Shown here piece after piece: positions 42,148 to 51,490 of a DNA stretch of 64,000 nt. How positions within the stretch are numbered: position 1 is the first letter of the stretch; the number at the start of each line of letters is the position of its first letter. Under the pieces are notes generated by a model. It was not told the origin of the DNA. It did no database searches and saw only the letters and a list, made by a program, of their open reading frames with translations. This stretch comes from Bradyrhizobium archetypum (GTDB taxonomy: Bacteria; Pseudomonadota; Alphaproteobacteria; Rhizobiales; Xanthobacteraceae): assembly GCF_013114835.1 (NCBI RefSeq), contig NZ_JAAVLW010000006.1, positions 438,001-502,000 on the forward strand. The letters are read 5' to 3'. The position numbers and the translations under genes were made by a program.

Positions 42148-44223
42148 CTAGGCCGCGCGCACCGAGCTTAGGAACCTGCCGACCTCGCGCTTCAACCGGT
42201 CGCTTTCGCCGGAGAGCGATTTCGCGGCAGTGAGCACCTGGCCGGAGGCGGAGCCGGTCTCGCTGGCGCCGCGCTGCACGTCGGTGATATTGGCGGAAAC
42301 CTGCTGCGTGCCATTCGCGGCCTGCTGGACATTGCGGGAAATTTCCTGGGTCGCTGCGCCCTGCTGCTCGACGGCGGCGGCAATAGTGGCGGCAATCTCC
42401 GACATCCGCGCGATGGTATCGCCGATCTCCTTGATGGCGCCGACCGATTCCTGCGTCGCGGCCTGGATGCCCGAAATCTGCTGGCTGATCTCGCCGGTCG
42501 CCTTTGCCGTCTGCTCGGCCAGTGCCTTCACTTCGGAGGCGACCACCGCGAAGCCCCGACCGGCCTCGCCGGCGCGCGCCGCCTCGATGGTGGCGTTCAG
42601 CGCCAACAGATTGGTCTGGCCGGCAATGGTGTTGATCAGCTCCACCACATCGCCGATGCGGGTGGCAGCCTTGGCGAGCTCGCCGACGCGGCCATTGGTC
42701 TTCTGCGCCTGCTCCACCGCCTCACCGGCGATGCGCGCCGAGCCCTGGACCTGACGGCTGATCTCGTTGATCGACGACGCCATCTCTTCGGTGGCGGACG
42801 CGACCGATTGCACATTGGTGGAGGCTTCCTCGGACGCCGCCGCAACCATGGTGGCCAGCTCCTCGGAACGCTCCGCGGTCGCCGTCAGCGTGCCGGCGGA
42901 GGCTTCCAGTTCGCTCGACGCCGATGCAACGATCTCGACGATCTCGCCGATCATTGCCTCGAACTCGCTGGTGATCCTGTCGACGCGCTGGCCGCGCTGG
43001 ATTTTTGCATCGGCTTCCACCGCGGCGGCCTCATCGGCGGCCTTCTTGGCGATCAGCGCCTCCTTGAACACCTGCAGCGAACCTGCCATGGCGCCGATCT
43101 CGTCGGCCCGGTCGATGGTTGGAATCGTGACGTCGTGCCGGCCGACGGCGAGATCGCCGACCGCGCCGGTCAAGGTCGCCAGCGGCGTGATGATGCGCCG
43201 GCGCAGCATCACAGTGACGCCGGCAAGTACGCCGAGCAGCGCCACCACAGCAAGGCCCGCTAGCATCAGCATCGTGAGGGCCGCATCGCGCGCGGCACCG
43301 GCGCGCTCGGCGGCTTCCGTGAGCGCCGCATCGCGCACAGCGAAGAAGGCCTGCACCGCCGGCACGATCGCGCCGGCGAGTTGCTCCGAGTTGATTCCGT
43401 AGTTGCCGTCGGCGCGACCGGCCGCCATCGCCTTTTCAAGCCAAGGCGCGGCTTTGCCGAAGTAGCCCTCGATGGCATCGTTCATCGCCTTGGCAAGGCG
43501 CTGCGGGCTGCCGATCTGATCGACGCCGGCCTCGATCCGCTCGCGGTCGAGATCGACCCGGCCCTGGGCGCGGTCGGTGATGGAAATTTCAGCCGCCGTC
43601 AGCGGCCGGCGCGTGCTGATCGCAAGCGACACGGTGGCGGCGCGGCCGCCGGCCGAGATCCGCAGATCCTGGGCAGTGCGGGCGATATTCAACAGCGCCG
43701 TCAGCGAGGCATCCGCCAGCGCTACTTGCTTTTCCAGCCGGTTCAACAGCGGTTCGAGGATGCCGACCACCGCGGCAATGCCCGGCAGAAAACCCTTGAT
43801 ATCCGCCGGATCGCGCGCACTCATGGGCAAGGCCAGCGCGCGGTCGCTGGCCGCGCGAACATCGGCCAGCTTGGCCGCCGCCTGGTTCAGGCCCTGGACG
43901 ATCGCCGCCTCATCGTTGAGCGCGCCGACCACCGTCCGCGCCCTCGCGAACGCCGCATCGCCCGCCTGCACCGCTTTCGCGGCGGTCTCGATCTGCACCG
44001 GCGTCGCGGCCGTTTCTTGAAACAGCGGGCCGACATACGGCGCGCGGTAGCCGGCGACCTGCTGGCCGACCGCCAGCACCGCGCCATAGGCCTCCACGGT
44101 CTTGATCGCCTCACTCTTGCTGGCAAAGGTGCGATATTGCGGGACCAAAACTCCGGCGCCGAGAACGACCGCGAGGATCGTCACCGAAAGCATCGACAAC
44201 GCAAAAAGCCGTCCGATCCGCAT
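42148..44223 (-). CDS. Methyl-accepting chemotaxis protein
   Basis: The 691-residue receptor has an N-terminal membrane segment (FALSMLSVTILAVVLGAGVLVP), a periplasmic helical sensor domain to about 310, a second membrane segment (LTMLMLAGLAVVALLGVLAGVTVML), a HAMP domain (RRIITPLATLTGAVGDLAVGRHDVTI) and the cytoplasmic signalling domain with the hairpin tip AGQTNLLALNATIEAARAGEAGRGFAVVASEVKALAEQTAKATGEI. It should signal to CheA/CheW. The ligand is unknown. No che genes adjoin. Confidence 0.95.
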   Translation of the reverse strand: MRIGRLFALSMLSVTILAVVLGAGVLVPQYRTFASKSEAIKTVEAYGAVLAVGQQVAGYRAPYVGPLFQETAATPVQIETAAKAVQAGDAAFARARTVVGALNDEAAIVQGLNQAAAKLADVRAASDRALALPMSARDPADIKGFLPGIAAVVGILEPLLNRLEKQVALADASLTALLNIARTAQDLRISAGGRAATVSLAISTRRPLTAAEISITDRAQGRVDLDRERIEAGVDQIGSPQRLAKAMNDAIEGYFGKAAPWLEKAMAAGRADGNYGINSEQLAGAIVPAVQAFFAVRDAALTEAAERAGAARDAALTMLMLAGLAVVALLGVLAGVTVMLRRRIITPLATLTGAVGDLAVGRHDVTIPTIDRADEIGAMAGSLQVFKEALIAKKAADEAAAVEADAKIQRGQRVDRITSEFEAMIGEIVEIVASASSELEASAGTLTATAERSEELATMVAAASEEASTNVQSVASATEEMASSINEISRQVQGSARIAGEAVEQAQKTNGRVGELAKAATRIGDVVELINTIAGQTNLLALNATIEAARAGEAGRGFAVVASEVKALAEQTAKATGEISQQISGIQAATQESVGAIKEIGDTIARMSEIAATIAAAVEQQGAATQEISRNVQQAANGTQQVSANITDVQRGASETGSASGQVLTAAKSLSGESDRLKREVGRFLSSVRAA

Positions 44224-44303
44224 GTTCTGTTTCCGCTCTGCCTGGGAGAGCGGGCAGCGTAGGCGGAACGAACTAAGGCCGTCTTAAATCGAGGCCGGTA
44301 GAA

Positions 44304-44873
44304 CTACGGGCTTCTTGAACGCAAGATCATCGTCAGCCGCACTGCCACCGCCGCCTGCCACACCGGATAGAGCAACGAGAACTTGTCGAGTCCGATGGCG
44401 TCATCGAGCGCCAGCAGCGTGCCGGCCAGCGCGCCCGTGATCAGCATCGGCCACCACGCCGCGGCCTGCCGCGGCCCCGCCGGCAACAGCGCGGTCCCAA
44501 GCGCCATCAAGGCCGTGCCGACCAGACCACCGGTCAGGCCGGCGAGCAGATAGCGCATCACCCGCGGCGCGTCACCCGTATTGCCCTCGACGAGGACTGC
44601 GGCATCCACCGCGCAGACGAAGGCGGCCATCGTGACGAGGGCGGCGACCAGCGCAGCCCACCAGGGATTGCGGCCGAAGCGGCGCACGAGGACGAAGACG
44701 AGCATGGCGAACGGCACCGCGACTAACGCGACGCGAAACTGGTCGCCGGGGCCGGCGATCCTGTCGATCAGCAACGGCGACAGCGGCGTGAGGATGCCGG
44801 TTACGATGCCGCCGGCGGCGATCATCAGTAAGTTGTTGCGGGAAGTCTCAGTGGAAGTGATCGTCTCGGTCAA
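44304..44873 (-). CDS. Conserved multi-pass membrane protein, function unknown
   Basis: The 189-residue protein has about six membrane segments, for example LLMIAAGGIVTGILTPLSPLLI, FAMLVFVLVRRF, WWAALVAALVTMAAFVCAVDAAVLV and MLITGALAGTLLALDDAI. I do not recognise a named family. It is flanked by an MCP gene and a tRNA gene, on the same strand as both. Confidence 0.7.
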   Translation of the reverse strand: MTETITSTETSRNNLLMIAAGGIVTGILTPLSPLLIDRIAGPGDQFRVALVAVPFAMLVFVLVRRFGRNPWWAALVAALVTMAAFVCAVDAAVLVEGNTGDAPRVMRYLLAGLTGGLVGTALMALGTALLPAGPRQAAAWWPMLITGALAGTLLALDDAIGLDKFSLLYPVWQAAVAVRLTMILRSRSP

Positions 44874-44894
44874 CGCTCACCTCGCCTGAAGGAT

Positions 44895-44968
44895 TGGAGC
44901 GGGCGAAGGGAATCGAACCCTCGTATGCAGCTTGGGAAGCTGCCGTTCTACCATTGAACTACGCCCGC
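44895..44968 (-). tRNA. tRNA-Gly (anticodon CCC)
   Basis: The transcript starts GCGGGCGTAGTTCAATGG. Acceptor arms GCGGGCG/CGCCCGC, D stem GTTC/GAAC, anticodon stem GCAGC/GCTGC with loop TTCCCAA, and T arm GAGGG...CCCTT with GGTTCGATTCC all pair. The three anticodon bases are CCC. The genomic end is TCCA, so CCA is encoded. Confidence 0.95.
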
Positions 44969-44977
44969 GGCGTCCCA

Positions 44978-45006
44978 TGATTAGCCGACCTTGCGCGATC
45001 CGCCAA
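44978..45006 (-). promoter_or_regulatory. Promoter of tRNA-Gly
   Basis: On the minus strand, TTGGCG (45006-45001) and TAATCA (44983-44978) are 17 bases apart, with the tRNA 5' end about 10 bases downstream, as expected for a housekeeping sigma promoter. Confidence 0.5.
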
Positions 45007-45172
45007 GCTGTTCCATTCGCCGTCCCGTCTCACTGTTCACTTTCCCAAAATTCCAGATGAGACGCGTCGGACCGCCTGTTTCGATCGACGGCGCTGGCCA
45101 GATGCCCGGCAAGACACTGTTGACGTACTGCTGCCGGTTGCGCCACCCCGCGCGCATCCTTAAGTAGGCGGA

Positions 45173-46012
45173 ATGATCGCGACCACGCTTCTTGAACGCA
45201 AATCGATCTCCGTCTTCGACTTCCGCTGCAGCGCAGGTCCGGGCGACAAGCCGTTCGCGGAGCAGCATGGCGGGCATTCAATTTCCTATGTGCGCAAGGG
45301 CAGTTTCGGCCTGCACGCCCGCGGCAAGTTCAGCGAACTGGTGGTGGGATCGGTGCTGATTGGCCATCCCGGCGACGAATATACCTGCACCCACGAGCAT
45401 GTCTGTGGCGACGAATGCCTGTCGTTCTTCCTCGCCCCCGAACTGGTGGATACGGTCGGCGACAGCAAAACGCCCTGGCAGATCGGCTCCGTGCCGCCGC
45501 TGCCGGAACTGGTAGTGCTGGGCGAGCTGGCGCAGGCGGCAGCAGATGGCAACAGCGACATCGGCCTCGACGAGATCGGCCAGGTGCTGGCGAGCCGCTT
45601 TGTCGAGGTGGTTTCCGGCAAGCCGCGCAAGTCCGGCCCTGATGCGGCGCGCGATCGCCGCCGGGCGGTGGAAACCGCGCTGTGGATCGACGCCAATTCG
45701 CATCATCAGATCAATCTGGAGGACGCCGCCGCGCAGGCCGGCATCAGCCCGTTCCATTTCCTGCGGCTGTTCTCGCAGGCGCTTGGCGTCACCCCGCATC
45801 AATATCTGGTACGCTCGCGGCTGCGCCATGCCGCGCGGCGCCTCGTCAACGACGATAGCCCGATCACCGACATCGCCTATGACGTCGGCTTCGCCGATCT
45901 TTCCAATTTCGTGCGCACCTTCCATCGCGCCGCCGGCGCCTCGCCACTGAAATTCCGCCAGGCCTCGCGGGGGATGCGCAATATTTTCCAAGAACGGCTC
46001 GCCCTCCACTGA
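45173..46012 (+). CDS. AraC-family transcriptional regulator
   Basis: The 279-residue protein has an N-terminal cupin-like sensor part (KPFAEQHGGHSISYVRKGSFGLHARGKFSELVVGSVLIGHPGDEY) and a C-terminal pair of helix-turn-helix motifs (HHQINLEDAAAQAGISPFHFLRLFSQALGVTPHQYLVRSRLRHAARRLVNDDSPITDIAYDVGFADLSNFVRTFHRAAGASPLKF). The short downstream VOC gene on the same strand, 54 bases away, is a possible target. The ligand is not known. Confidence 0.9.
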   Translation: MIATTLLERKSISVFDFRCSAGPGDKPFAEQHGGHSISYVRKGSFGLHARGKFSELVVGSVLIGHPGDEYTCTHEHVCGDECLSFFLAPELVDTVGDSKTPWQIGSVPPLPELVVLGELAQAAADGNSDIGLDEIGQVLASRFVEVVSGKPRKSGPDAARDRRRAVETALWIDANSHHQINLEDAAAQAGISPFHFLRLFSQALGVTPHQYLVRSRLRHAARRLVNDDSPITDIAYDVGFADLSNFVRTFHRAAGASPLKFRQASRGMRNIFQERLALH

Positions 46013-46066
46013 GTAGGCTTTCTCCAGGCCGCGCAAATTCGCGGCACCTTTGACTGGAGAATACCC

Positions 46067-46426
46067 ATGTACGACCATATCGGATTACGCGTCAGCGACC
46101 TCGACGCCAGTGTGCGCTTCTATACGGCAGCGCTCGCGCCGCTCGGTTTCGTGCTGTGCTCGCGTGACGATTCCGGTGCGGGCTTCGGCCCGAAGGGCGC
46201 GCCCGCGCTCTGGCTGCATTTGCACAAGGGCAAGGCCGGCACCGGCGCGCATGTCGCATTTCGCGCCAGGGATCACGCGGCGATCAAACAATTCCATGCC
46301 GAAGGCCTGAAGGCCGGCGGCCGCGACAATGGCGGTGCCGGACCGCGCGCGGATTACAGTCCGACCTATTACGCCGCGTTTCTGATCGATCCCGACGGCA
46401 ACAATGTCGAGGCGGTTTGCGCGTGA
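46067..46426 (+). CDS. VOC-family (glyoxalase/bleomycin-resistance) protein
   Basis: A 119-residue single-domain VOC protein: MYDHIGLRVSDLDASVRFYTAALAPLGFVLCSRDD, HVAFRARDHAAIKQFHAEGLKAGGRDNGGAGPR, and YYAAFLIDPDGNNVEAVCA. The His5 and the closing Glu in NVEAV fit two metal ligands of the fold. Members act as isomerases, dioxygenases or resistance proteins, so no reaction is assigned. It follows the AraC-type regulator gene closely. Confidence 0.88.
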   Translation: MYDHIGLRVSDLDASVRFYTAALAPLGFVLCSRDDSGAGFGPKGAPALWLHLHKGKAGTGAHVAFRARDHAAIKQFHAEGLKAGGRDNGGAGPRADYSPTYYAAFLIDPDGNNVEAVCA

Positions 46427-46434
46427 TCTCTCCG

Positions 46435-46553
46435 CGTCATTGCGAGCCAACGGGTCGCGCGAATGCGCGCCCGATGACAGGCTCTGCGAAGCAATCCCTA
46501 GCGCCGCACAGGAAGAGATGGATTGATTCGTTGCTTTGCTCCTCGCAATGACG
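46435..46553. repeat. Dispersed palindromic repeat, CGTCATTGCGAG family, copy 1
   Basis: CGTCATTGCGAG at the left is mirrored by CTCGCAATGACG at the right; GAAGCAATCC and GGATTGNTTC-like segments lie inside. A second copy is at 47002-47115. Confidence 0.78.
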
Positions 46554-46580
46554 AACCCAACATCATCAAGGATTACGCCT

Positions 46581-46982
46581 ATGACTTCCATCCACAAGCA
46601 AATCATCATCGACGCCAAGCCTGACGACGTCTGGGACGCGCTGCGCGATTTCGGCGCGCTGCATACCCGGCTGGTGCCGGGCTTCGTGACCGACACCAAG
46701 CTCGACGGCGACGCGCGCATCGTCACGTTTTCGAACGGCACCGTCGCGCGCGAAATCCTGGTCGATTGCGACGAGACGCGGCGGCGGCTGGTCTATGCCA
46801 TTGTCAGCGAGCGCATCAGGCAACACAGCGCTTCCGCGCAGGTATTTGCCGAGGCCGACGGACGCACCCGCTTCGTCTGGATTGCCGACGTGCTGCCGAA
46901 CGAGATCGCACCCTACATGGACGCGCAGATGGATCTGGGCCTCGCCGCGATGCAGAAGGCGCTGGGCCGAAGCGCGGCCTGA
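46581..46982 (+). CDS. SRPBCC (START-like) family protein
   Basis: The ATG at 46581 follows AAGGATTACGCCT; the open frame upstream lies in the repeat and is rejected. The 133-residue protein starts TSIHKQIIIDAKPDDVWDALRDFGALHTRLVPGFVTDTKLDGDARIVTFSNGTVAREILVDCDETRRRLVYAIV, the SRPBCC pattern, and ends with a helix (PYMDAQMDLGLAAMQKALG). This fold binds hydrophobic ligands; substrate unknown. It lies between two copies of the same repeat. Confidence 0.85.
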   Translation: MTSIHKQIIIDAKPDDVWDALRDFGALHTRLVPGFVTDTKLDGDARIVTFSNGTVAREILVDCDETRRRLVYAIVSERIRQHSASAQVFAEADGRTRFVWIADVLPNEIAPYMDAQMDLGLAAMQKALGRSAA

Positions 46983-47001
46983 CGGCATCAAAGGCCGCAG
47001 C

Positions 47002-47115
47002 CGTCATTGCGAGCGAAGCGAAGCAATCCATTCTTTCCGCATACGAGGATAGATGGATTGCTTCGTCGCGGAGCCTGTCATCGGGCACGCATTCGCGCGG
47101 CTCCTCGCAATGACG
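47002..47115. repeat. Dispersed palindromic repeat, CGTCATTGCGAG family, copy 2
   Basis: CGTCATTGCGAGCGAAGCGAAG ends, with GCAATCCATTC and GATGGATTGCTTCG arms inside, and finishes CTCCTCGCAATGACG. It brackets the SRPBCC gene together with copy 1. Confidence 0.78.
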
Positions 47116-47119
47116 ATCA

Positions 47120-48562
47120 TTACAGCAACGCCGCTCTCACTTCCGCCACGGGCTGCGACTTCGGCCCCCAGCGCGTCAGCACCACGCTGGCGCACGACAG
47201 CACACCGAGCAGCACCATCGAGGCGGCCGCCAGCGTGAAGAAGTTCTGTGCCGTGGCGGCGTGCGTCAACAGCCACCAGCCGCCGGCGCAGATGAAGGCC
47301 AGCCGCACGGTCTGCGCCAGCACGGGGCCGATCACCTTGGCCGCGCCCTGCGAGGAAAAATACATCGTCGTGGCGAGCCCGATGAACGCGTACATCGGAG
47401 CGGCCGTCGACAGATACTGCCGGCTGGCGGCCCGCACGGCCGCATCGTCGGTGAACAGGTTGACCCAGATGTCGGGGAAAACGGCGATCACGCTTGCGAA
47501 CGCGCCGACCGAGACGAACGCCACAAGCCCCGCGGTCCACGCGATCTTGCGGGCGCGCGCGATGCGTTGCGCGCCGACCGCCATGCCGACCATCGGCACC
47601 GAGGCGATGCCGACCGCGAATGCGATCGACGTCAGCATGAATTCGAGCCGCGCGCCGATGCCGTAGCCGGCAAGGATTTCGGTACCGAAGCTTGCGAGCA
47701 TATGGGTGAAGATGCTGATCGTCAGTACCGACTGCAGCGGCGAGAAACAGGCAATCGCTCCGACCTTCAGGATGTCGATGAATATCGGCAAACGGATGCG
47801 AAGCCCCCGGATCTTCGGGACGACGCGCGCGCGGCCCGAGAACAGATACCATGTCATCACGGAGATGCTGATCAGGTAGGCGATCAGCGAGCCCGCCGCG
47901 ACGCCGCGCATGCCAAATTGCGGGATCGGGCCGAGGCCCAAGCCCAGCGTGCCGCCGAGAATGATCTGGCAGACCGCCGACGAGAGCATCAATAGCGACG
48001 GCAGCTTCATGTTGCCGGTGCCGCGCAAGATGCCCGACATCGTGTTCATCAGCCACGGCACGACGGCGCCGCCGAAGAAGATCTGCGTATAGGCGACCGC
48101 CTGCGCCAGCACATTGCCGCGGCCACCGAGTAATTCCAGCAGTTTGGGGCCGAAGATCAGCATGCCCAGCATGAACGCCAGCCCGAAGCAGAGCCCGATC
48201 AGGAGCGCATGCGCGGCCAGGGTCGAGGCGCGATCGCGGTCGCCGGCGCCGAGCGCGCGTGCAATCGCCGAGGCCACGCCGCCGCCCATGGCTCCGCCCG
48301 ACATCGTCATGGTCAGGATCACGATCGGAAACACCAGCGCCATCGCAGCCAGCGATTCCACGCCGAGCCTGCCGATATAGGAGGTCTCCGCGATCACAAC
48401 GCAGGTACCCGCAGTGAGTGCGATGACGTTGGGCCAGGCGAGCCACAGCAGCGTGCGCAGGATCGGGCCGTCGAGCAGCGCGTTCCGCGCAGGCGCTTGC
48501 GGCGCCGGAAACGGGCGCTCCTTCTCGTCGACGGGAATTTCGGCAACGCCGAGGCCGGACAT
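47120..48562 (-). CDS. MATE-family efflux transporter, second copy
   Basis: The 480-residue protein has about 12 membrane segments in two halves (ILRTLLWLAWPNVIALTAGTCVVIAETSYIGRLGVESLAAMALVFPIVI opens the first). It is not a close copy of the MATE protein at 25864-27246, judging by sequence. It should export cationic compounds using an ion gradient. The start is followed by a soluble N-terminal stretch of about 35 residues. No regulator gene adjoins. Confidence 0.9.
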   Translation of the reverse strand: MSGLGVAEIPVDEKERPFPAPQAPARNALLDGPILRTLLWLAWPNVIALTAGTCVVIAETSYIGRLGVESLAAMALVFPIVILTMTMSGGAMGGGVASAIARALGAGDRDRASTLAAHALLIGLCFGLAFMLGMLIFGPKLLELLGGRGNVLAQAVAYTQIFFGGAVVPWLMNTMSGILRGTGNMKLPSLLMLSSAVCQIILGGTLGLGLGPIPQFGMRGVAAGSLIAYLISISVMTWYLFSGRARVVPKIRGLRIRLPIFIDILKVGAIACFSPLQSVLTISIFTHMLASFGTEILAGYGIGARLEFMLTSIAFAVGIASVPMVGMAVGAQRIARARKIAWTAGLVAFVSVGAFASVIAVFPDIWVNLFTDDAAVRAASRQYLSTAAPMYAFIGLATTMYFSSQGAAKVIGPVLAQTVRLAFICAGGWWLLTHAATAQNFFTLAAASMVLLGVLSCASVVLTRWGPKSQPVAEVRAALL

Positions 48563-48768
48563 TTCTACTCCCTGCGTGCGGACTTAAGTCGCCACGGCGC
48601 GCCGCTTCCTAGCACGGCAAGGGCTGATTCCGCGTGCACCGGGCGCAATGGGGGCCTGCGGGATTGTGTGGCAGGCCTGCGGCCAGGCTTCTCACAGGGA
48701 ATTCATGCCGGAACACGAACGTTCGGGCCGGCACGGCATTGTAGGGGCGATATCCGGAGAACCCTGCC

Positions 48769-50106
48769 ATGCGCAACCCCCTCCTCCTCGCCATCTGCGC
48801 CGGCGCGTTGGCGCTGCCGTTGGCCGCCTGTAACGACCCCAAGGACACCGCGACCGTGGCACAGAGCTATGGTCCCTCACCCAACCTGCCGCCGCCGGAA
48901 CATTCCTGGATCCCCACGGTGGACATCGCAACCGTCAAGCGCTGGCCGAACGGTGCGACGCCGACCGCCGCAAGCGGCATGACAGTCAGCGCCTTTGCCC
49001 TCGACCTCAGCCATCCGCGCACCGTCTACACACTGCCGAACGGCGACGTGCTAGTCGCCGAGAGCAACGCGCCGCCGAAGCCGGACGACGGCAAGGGCAT
49101 CAAGGGATTCATCTACAAGCAGGCGCAGAATTGGGCCGGCGCCGGCGTTCCGAGCGCCAACCGAATTACCTTGCTGCGCGATGCCGACGGCGATGGCGTC
49201 GCCGAGCTGAGAACCACCTTGATCAGCGGACTGAACTCGCCGTTCGGCATGGTGCTGGTCGGCGACGAGCTCTACGTCGCCAATACCGATTCGATCATGA
49301 AATTTCCCTACCGCGCCGGGGACACCAAGATCGGTGGGCCCGGCGTCAAGCTGACCGATCTGCCGGCCGGCACCCTCAATCACCATTGGACCAAGGACCT
49401 CACCGCCAGCCCTGATGGCACGAAGCTTTATGCGACGGTCGGCTCCAACAGCAACGTCGGTGAAAACGGCATGGATGCCGAAAAGGATCGCGCCGCGGTA
49501 CTGGAAGTCGATCGAGCAAGCGGCCAATGGCGCGTGTTCGCGTCGGGCCTGCGCAACCCGAACGGTCCCGCATGGAATCCGCAGACTGGCGAACTCTGGG
49601 TCGTGGTCAACGAGCGCGATGAACTCGGCAATGATCTGGTGCCCGATTACATGACCTCGGTGAAGGACGGCGCGTTCTACGGCTGGCCGTACAGCTATTT
49701 CGGCGATCACGTCGACACACGGGTCGAGCCGCGACGGCCCGATTTGGTGCAGAAGGCGATGGCACCGGACTATGCGCTCGGCGCACATACGGCTTCGCTT
49801 GGGCTCGTCTTCAACACCGGAAAGCTGTTTCCGCCCGAAATGGAAGGCGGCGCCTTCATCGGCCAGCACGGCTCGTGGAATCGCAAGCCACGCTCAGGCT
49901 ACAAGGTGATCTTTGTGCCCTTCAAGGATGGCAAGCCCTCAGGCCCGCCACAGGACGTGCTGACCGGCTTCCTGAACGACAAGGGCGAGGCGCAAGGCCG
50001 TCCCGTCGGCGTACGGCTCGACAAGCAGGGCGCGCTTCTGGTCGCGGACGACGTCGGCAATACTATTTGGCGCGTGACGCCGTCGGCAAAATCAGCGGCG
50101 CGGTAA
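48769..50106 (+). CDS. PQQ-type sugar/sorbosone dehydrogenase lipoprotein
   Basis: The 445-residue protein has a lipoprotein signal (MRNPLLLAICAGALALPLAAC), with the lipobox cysteine at residue 21. The mature part is a six-bladed beta-propeller of the glucose/sorbosone dehydrogenase family: LSHPRTVYTLPNGDVLVAESNAPPK, RITLLRDADGDGVAELRTTLISGLNSPFGMVLVGDELYVANTD, HHWTKDLTASPDGTKLYATVGSNSNVGENG, and GSWNRKPRSGYKVIFVPF. PQQ use is known in this family, and Ca and PQQ residues were not checked one by one. It acts in the periplasm. GGAGAA precedes the ATG. Confidence 0.88.
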   Translation: MRNPLLLAICAGALALPLAACNDPKDTATVAQSYGPSPNLPPPEHSWIPTVDIATVKRWPNGATPTAASGMTVSAFALDLSHPRTVYTLPNGDVLVAESNAPPKPDDGKGIKGFIYKQAQNWAGAGVPSANRITLLRDADGDGVAELRTTLISGLNSPFGMVLVGDELYVANTDSIMKFPYRAGDTKIGGPGVKLTDLPAGTLNHHWTKDLTASPDGTKLYATVGSNSNVGENGMDAEKDRAAVLEVDRASGQWRVFASGLRNPNGPAWNPQTGELWVVVNERDELGNDLVPDYMTSVKDGAFYGWPYSYFGDHVDTRVEPRRPDLVQKAMAPDYALGAHTASLGLVFNTGKLFPPEMEGGAFIGQHGSWNRKPRSGYKVIFVPFKDGKPSGPPQDVLTGFLNDKGEAQGRPVGVRLDKQGALLVADDVGNTIWRVTPSAKSAAR

Positions 50107-50177
50107 CAGGGCGGTACCTTAATCTTGGCTAAGCAAGCCGAGCGGCCTTTGACCACGCATAGTTCCGCCCGTTAGCG

Positions 50178-50202
50178 GGAACGAGCGGGCCGATTCCACG
50201 TT
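50178..50202 (+). promoter_or_regulatory. EcfG-type promoter of the acyltransferase/ABC/esterase operon
   Basis: GGAAC at 50178-50182 and CGTT at 50199-50202 are separated by exactly 16 bases, an exact match to the alphaproteobacterial general stress consensus. The site lies 52 bases before the preferred GTG start at 50255. Confidence 0.72.
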
Positions 50203-50254
50203 GATCCCTGCCGGTTCCCAAGCCAGTTGGGCGCGGCAGTGTGGACGAACGGCC

Positions 50255-51478
50255 GTGTCATCACAGGTCAATGTGCCCCTCAGCAACTTGCGCGCGGTAA
50301 CCATCGTAATCGTGGTCGCGTTCCATTCCGTGTTGCCGTACCTCGCCTCGCAACCGGCCGATCCATTTCCGTTCGACGCACCGCCTTATCGCTGGATCGC
50401 ATTTCCGATCCTCGACCGCGAGCGCTGGTTCGGATTCGATCTGTTTTGCGCGTGGCAGGACGTCAGCTTGATGTCGCTGATGTTTTTCCTGGCCGGCTTG
50501 TTCACGCCATCCAGCCTGGGCCGCAAGGGGTCGCTCACTTACCTGCTGGAGCGCTCGTGGCGGATCAGCCTGCCGTTCGTCTTCGCGGTCGGCATTCTCA
50601 GCCCGCTCGCCTATTTCGCGTCCTATCGGCTGACGGCGGCCGACGCCTCCTTCAGTGCCTTCTGGCAACACTGGCGGGCGCTTCCGATGTGGCCTGCCGG
50701 GCCGCAATGGTTCCTGTGGCAGATATTCCTGCTGGGCGCGGCTGCGGCCGCTCTCCATGCGTTCGCCCCACACTGGCTCCGGGCATCAAGCGCGCTCGCC
50801 GCGCGCCTCGCCGATCGCCCGCTGATGTTTTTCGCCGGACTCGCAGCGCTCTCTGCGCTGGCCTATGTGCCGCTGGCGATGGCCTTGACGCCCTGGGAAT
50901 GGACGTTTCTCGGTCCATTTTCGTTTCAGTTGAGCCGGCCGCTGCACTATCTGGTCTATTTCTTCGCAGGATTTGCCATCGGCAACCAGCGGACCGAACA
51001 CAGCATATTGCGTCTCGACGGGCCGCTGGCACGTCATTGGCTGGCCTGGCTTGCTGCGGCGGTAGTTAGCATGTCTGCGTGGGGCGGGCTCACATCGCTG
51101 ACCTTGCCGGATTGGTGGGCAAGCGCGCTGCTATTTCGTTTTGCGTCGGCGCTGGCGTTTCCAGTTGCTTCCGCGGCCGCCGCTCTGTGTCTGCTCGCGA
51201 TTTGTCTTCGGCTGCTGCAATCACGCGACCGCCTGCTCGACAGCCTATCGAGCAATGCCTACAGCATTTACCTCGTGCATTACGTCGTGGTCGTGTGGCT
51301 GCAATACGCGTTGCTTGGCGTCGATCTCAATGCGATCGGCAAGGCAACGATGGTGTTTGCTGCTGCGCTCACCATAAGTCTGGCTGCAAGTGCCGGAATG
51401 AAGATCGGTATCAAGGCGCTCGTTTCGCGCCACTCCGAACCGGAAGACGAAAGAGCCATCGCCAATCAACCGCGATAA
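50255..51478 (+). CDS. Acyltransferase-3 family membrane protein
   Basis: The GTG at 50255 is preferred: the TTG at 50201, which starts the longest frame, overlaps the -10 box of the EcfG promoter and cannot be on its message. The product has about 407 residues and about ten membrane segments. TM1 carries VVAFHSVLPYLASQ with the conserved histidine; LERSWRISLPFVF has the basic motif. This family O-acylates polysaccharides, peptidoglycan or lipids, using cytoplasmic acyl-CoA. It heads a four-gene operon with an ABC transporter pair and an esterase, 12 bases before the next gene. Confidence 0.88.
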   Translation: MSSQVNVPLSNLRAVTIVIVVAFHSVLPYLASQPADPFPFDAPPYRWIAFPILDRERWFGFDLFCAWQDVSLMSLMFFLAGLFTPSSLGRKGSLTYLLERSWRISLPFVFAVGILSPLAYFASYRLTAADASFSAFWQHWRALPMWPAGPQWFLWQIFLLGAAAAALHAFAPHWLRASSALAARLADRPLMFFAGLAALSALAYVPLAMALTPWEWTFLGPFSFQLSRPLHYLVYFFAGFAIGNQRTEHSILRLDGPLARHWLAWLAAAVVSMSAWGGLTSLTLPDWWASALLFRFASALAFPVASAAAALCLLAICLRLLQSRDRLLDSLSSNAYSIYLVHYVVVVWLQYALLGVDLNAIGKATMVFAAALTISLAASAGMKIGIKALVSRHSEPEDERAIANQPR

Positions 51479-51490
51479 ACGGATGCCGAC

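Noticed and set aside
44895..44968. tRNA-Gly as an integration site
   Set aside because: No integrase and no repeated tRNA 3' end was seen nearby.
46435..47115. CRISPR array
   Set aside because: The repeats are single palindromic elements far apart with a gene between, not short direct repeats with uniform spacers, and there are no cas genes.
50201..50254. TTG start at 50201 for the acyltransferase
   Set aside because: It overlaps the CGTT -10 box of the EcfG-type promoter, so it would not be on the message; the GTG at 50255 fits the hydrophobic start.
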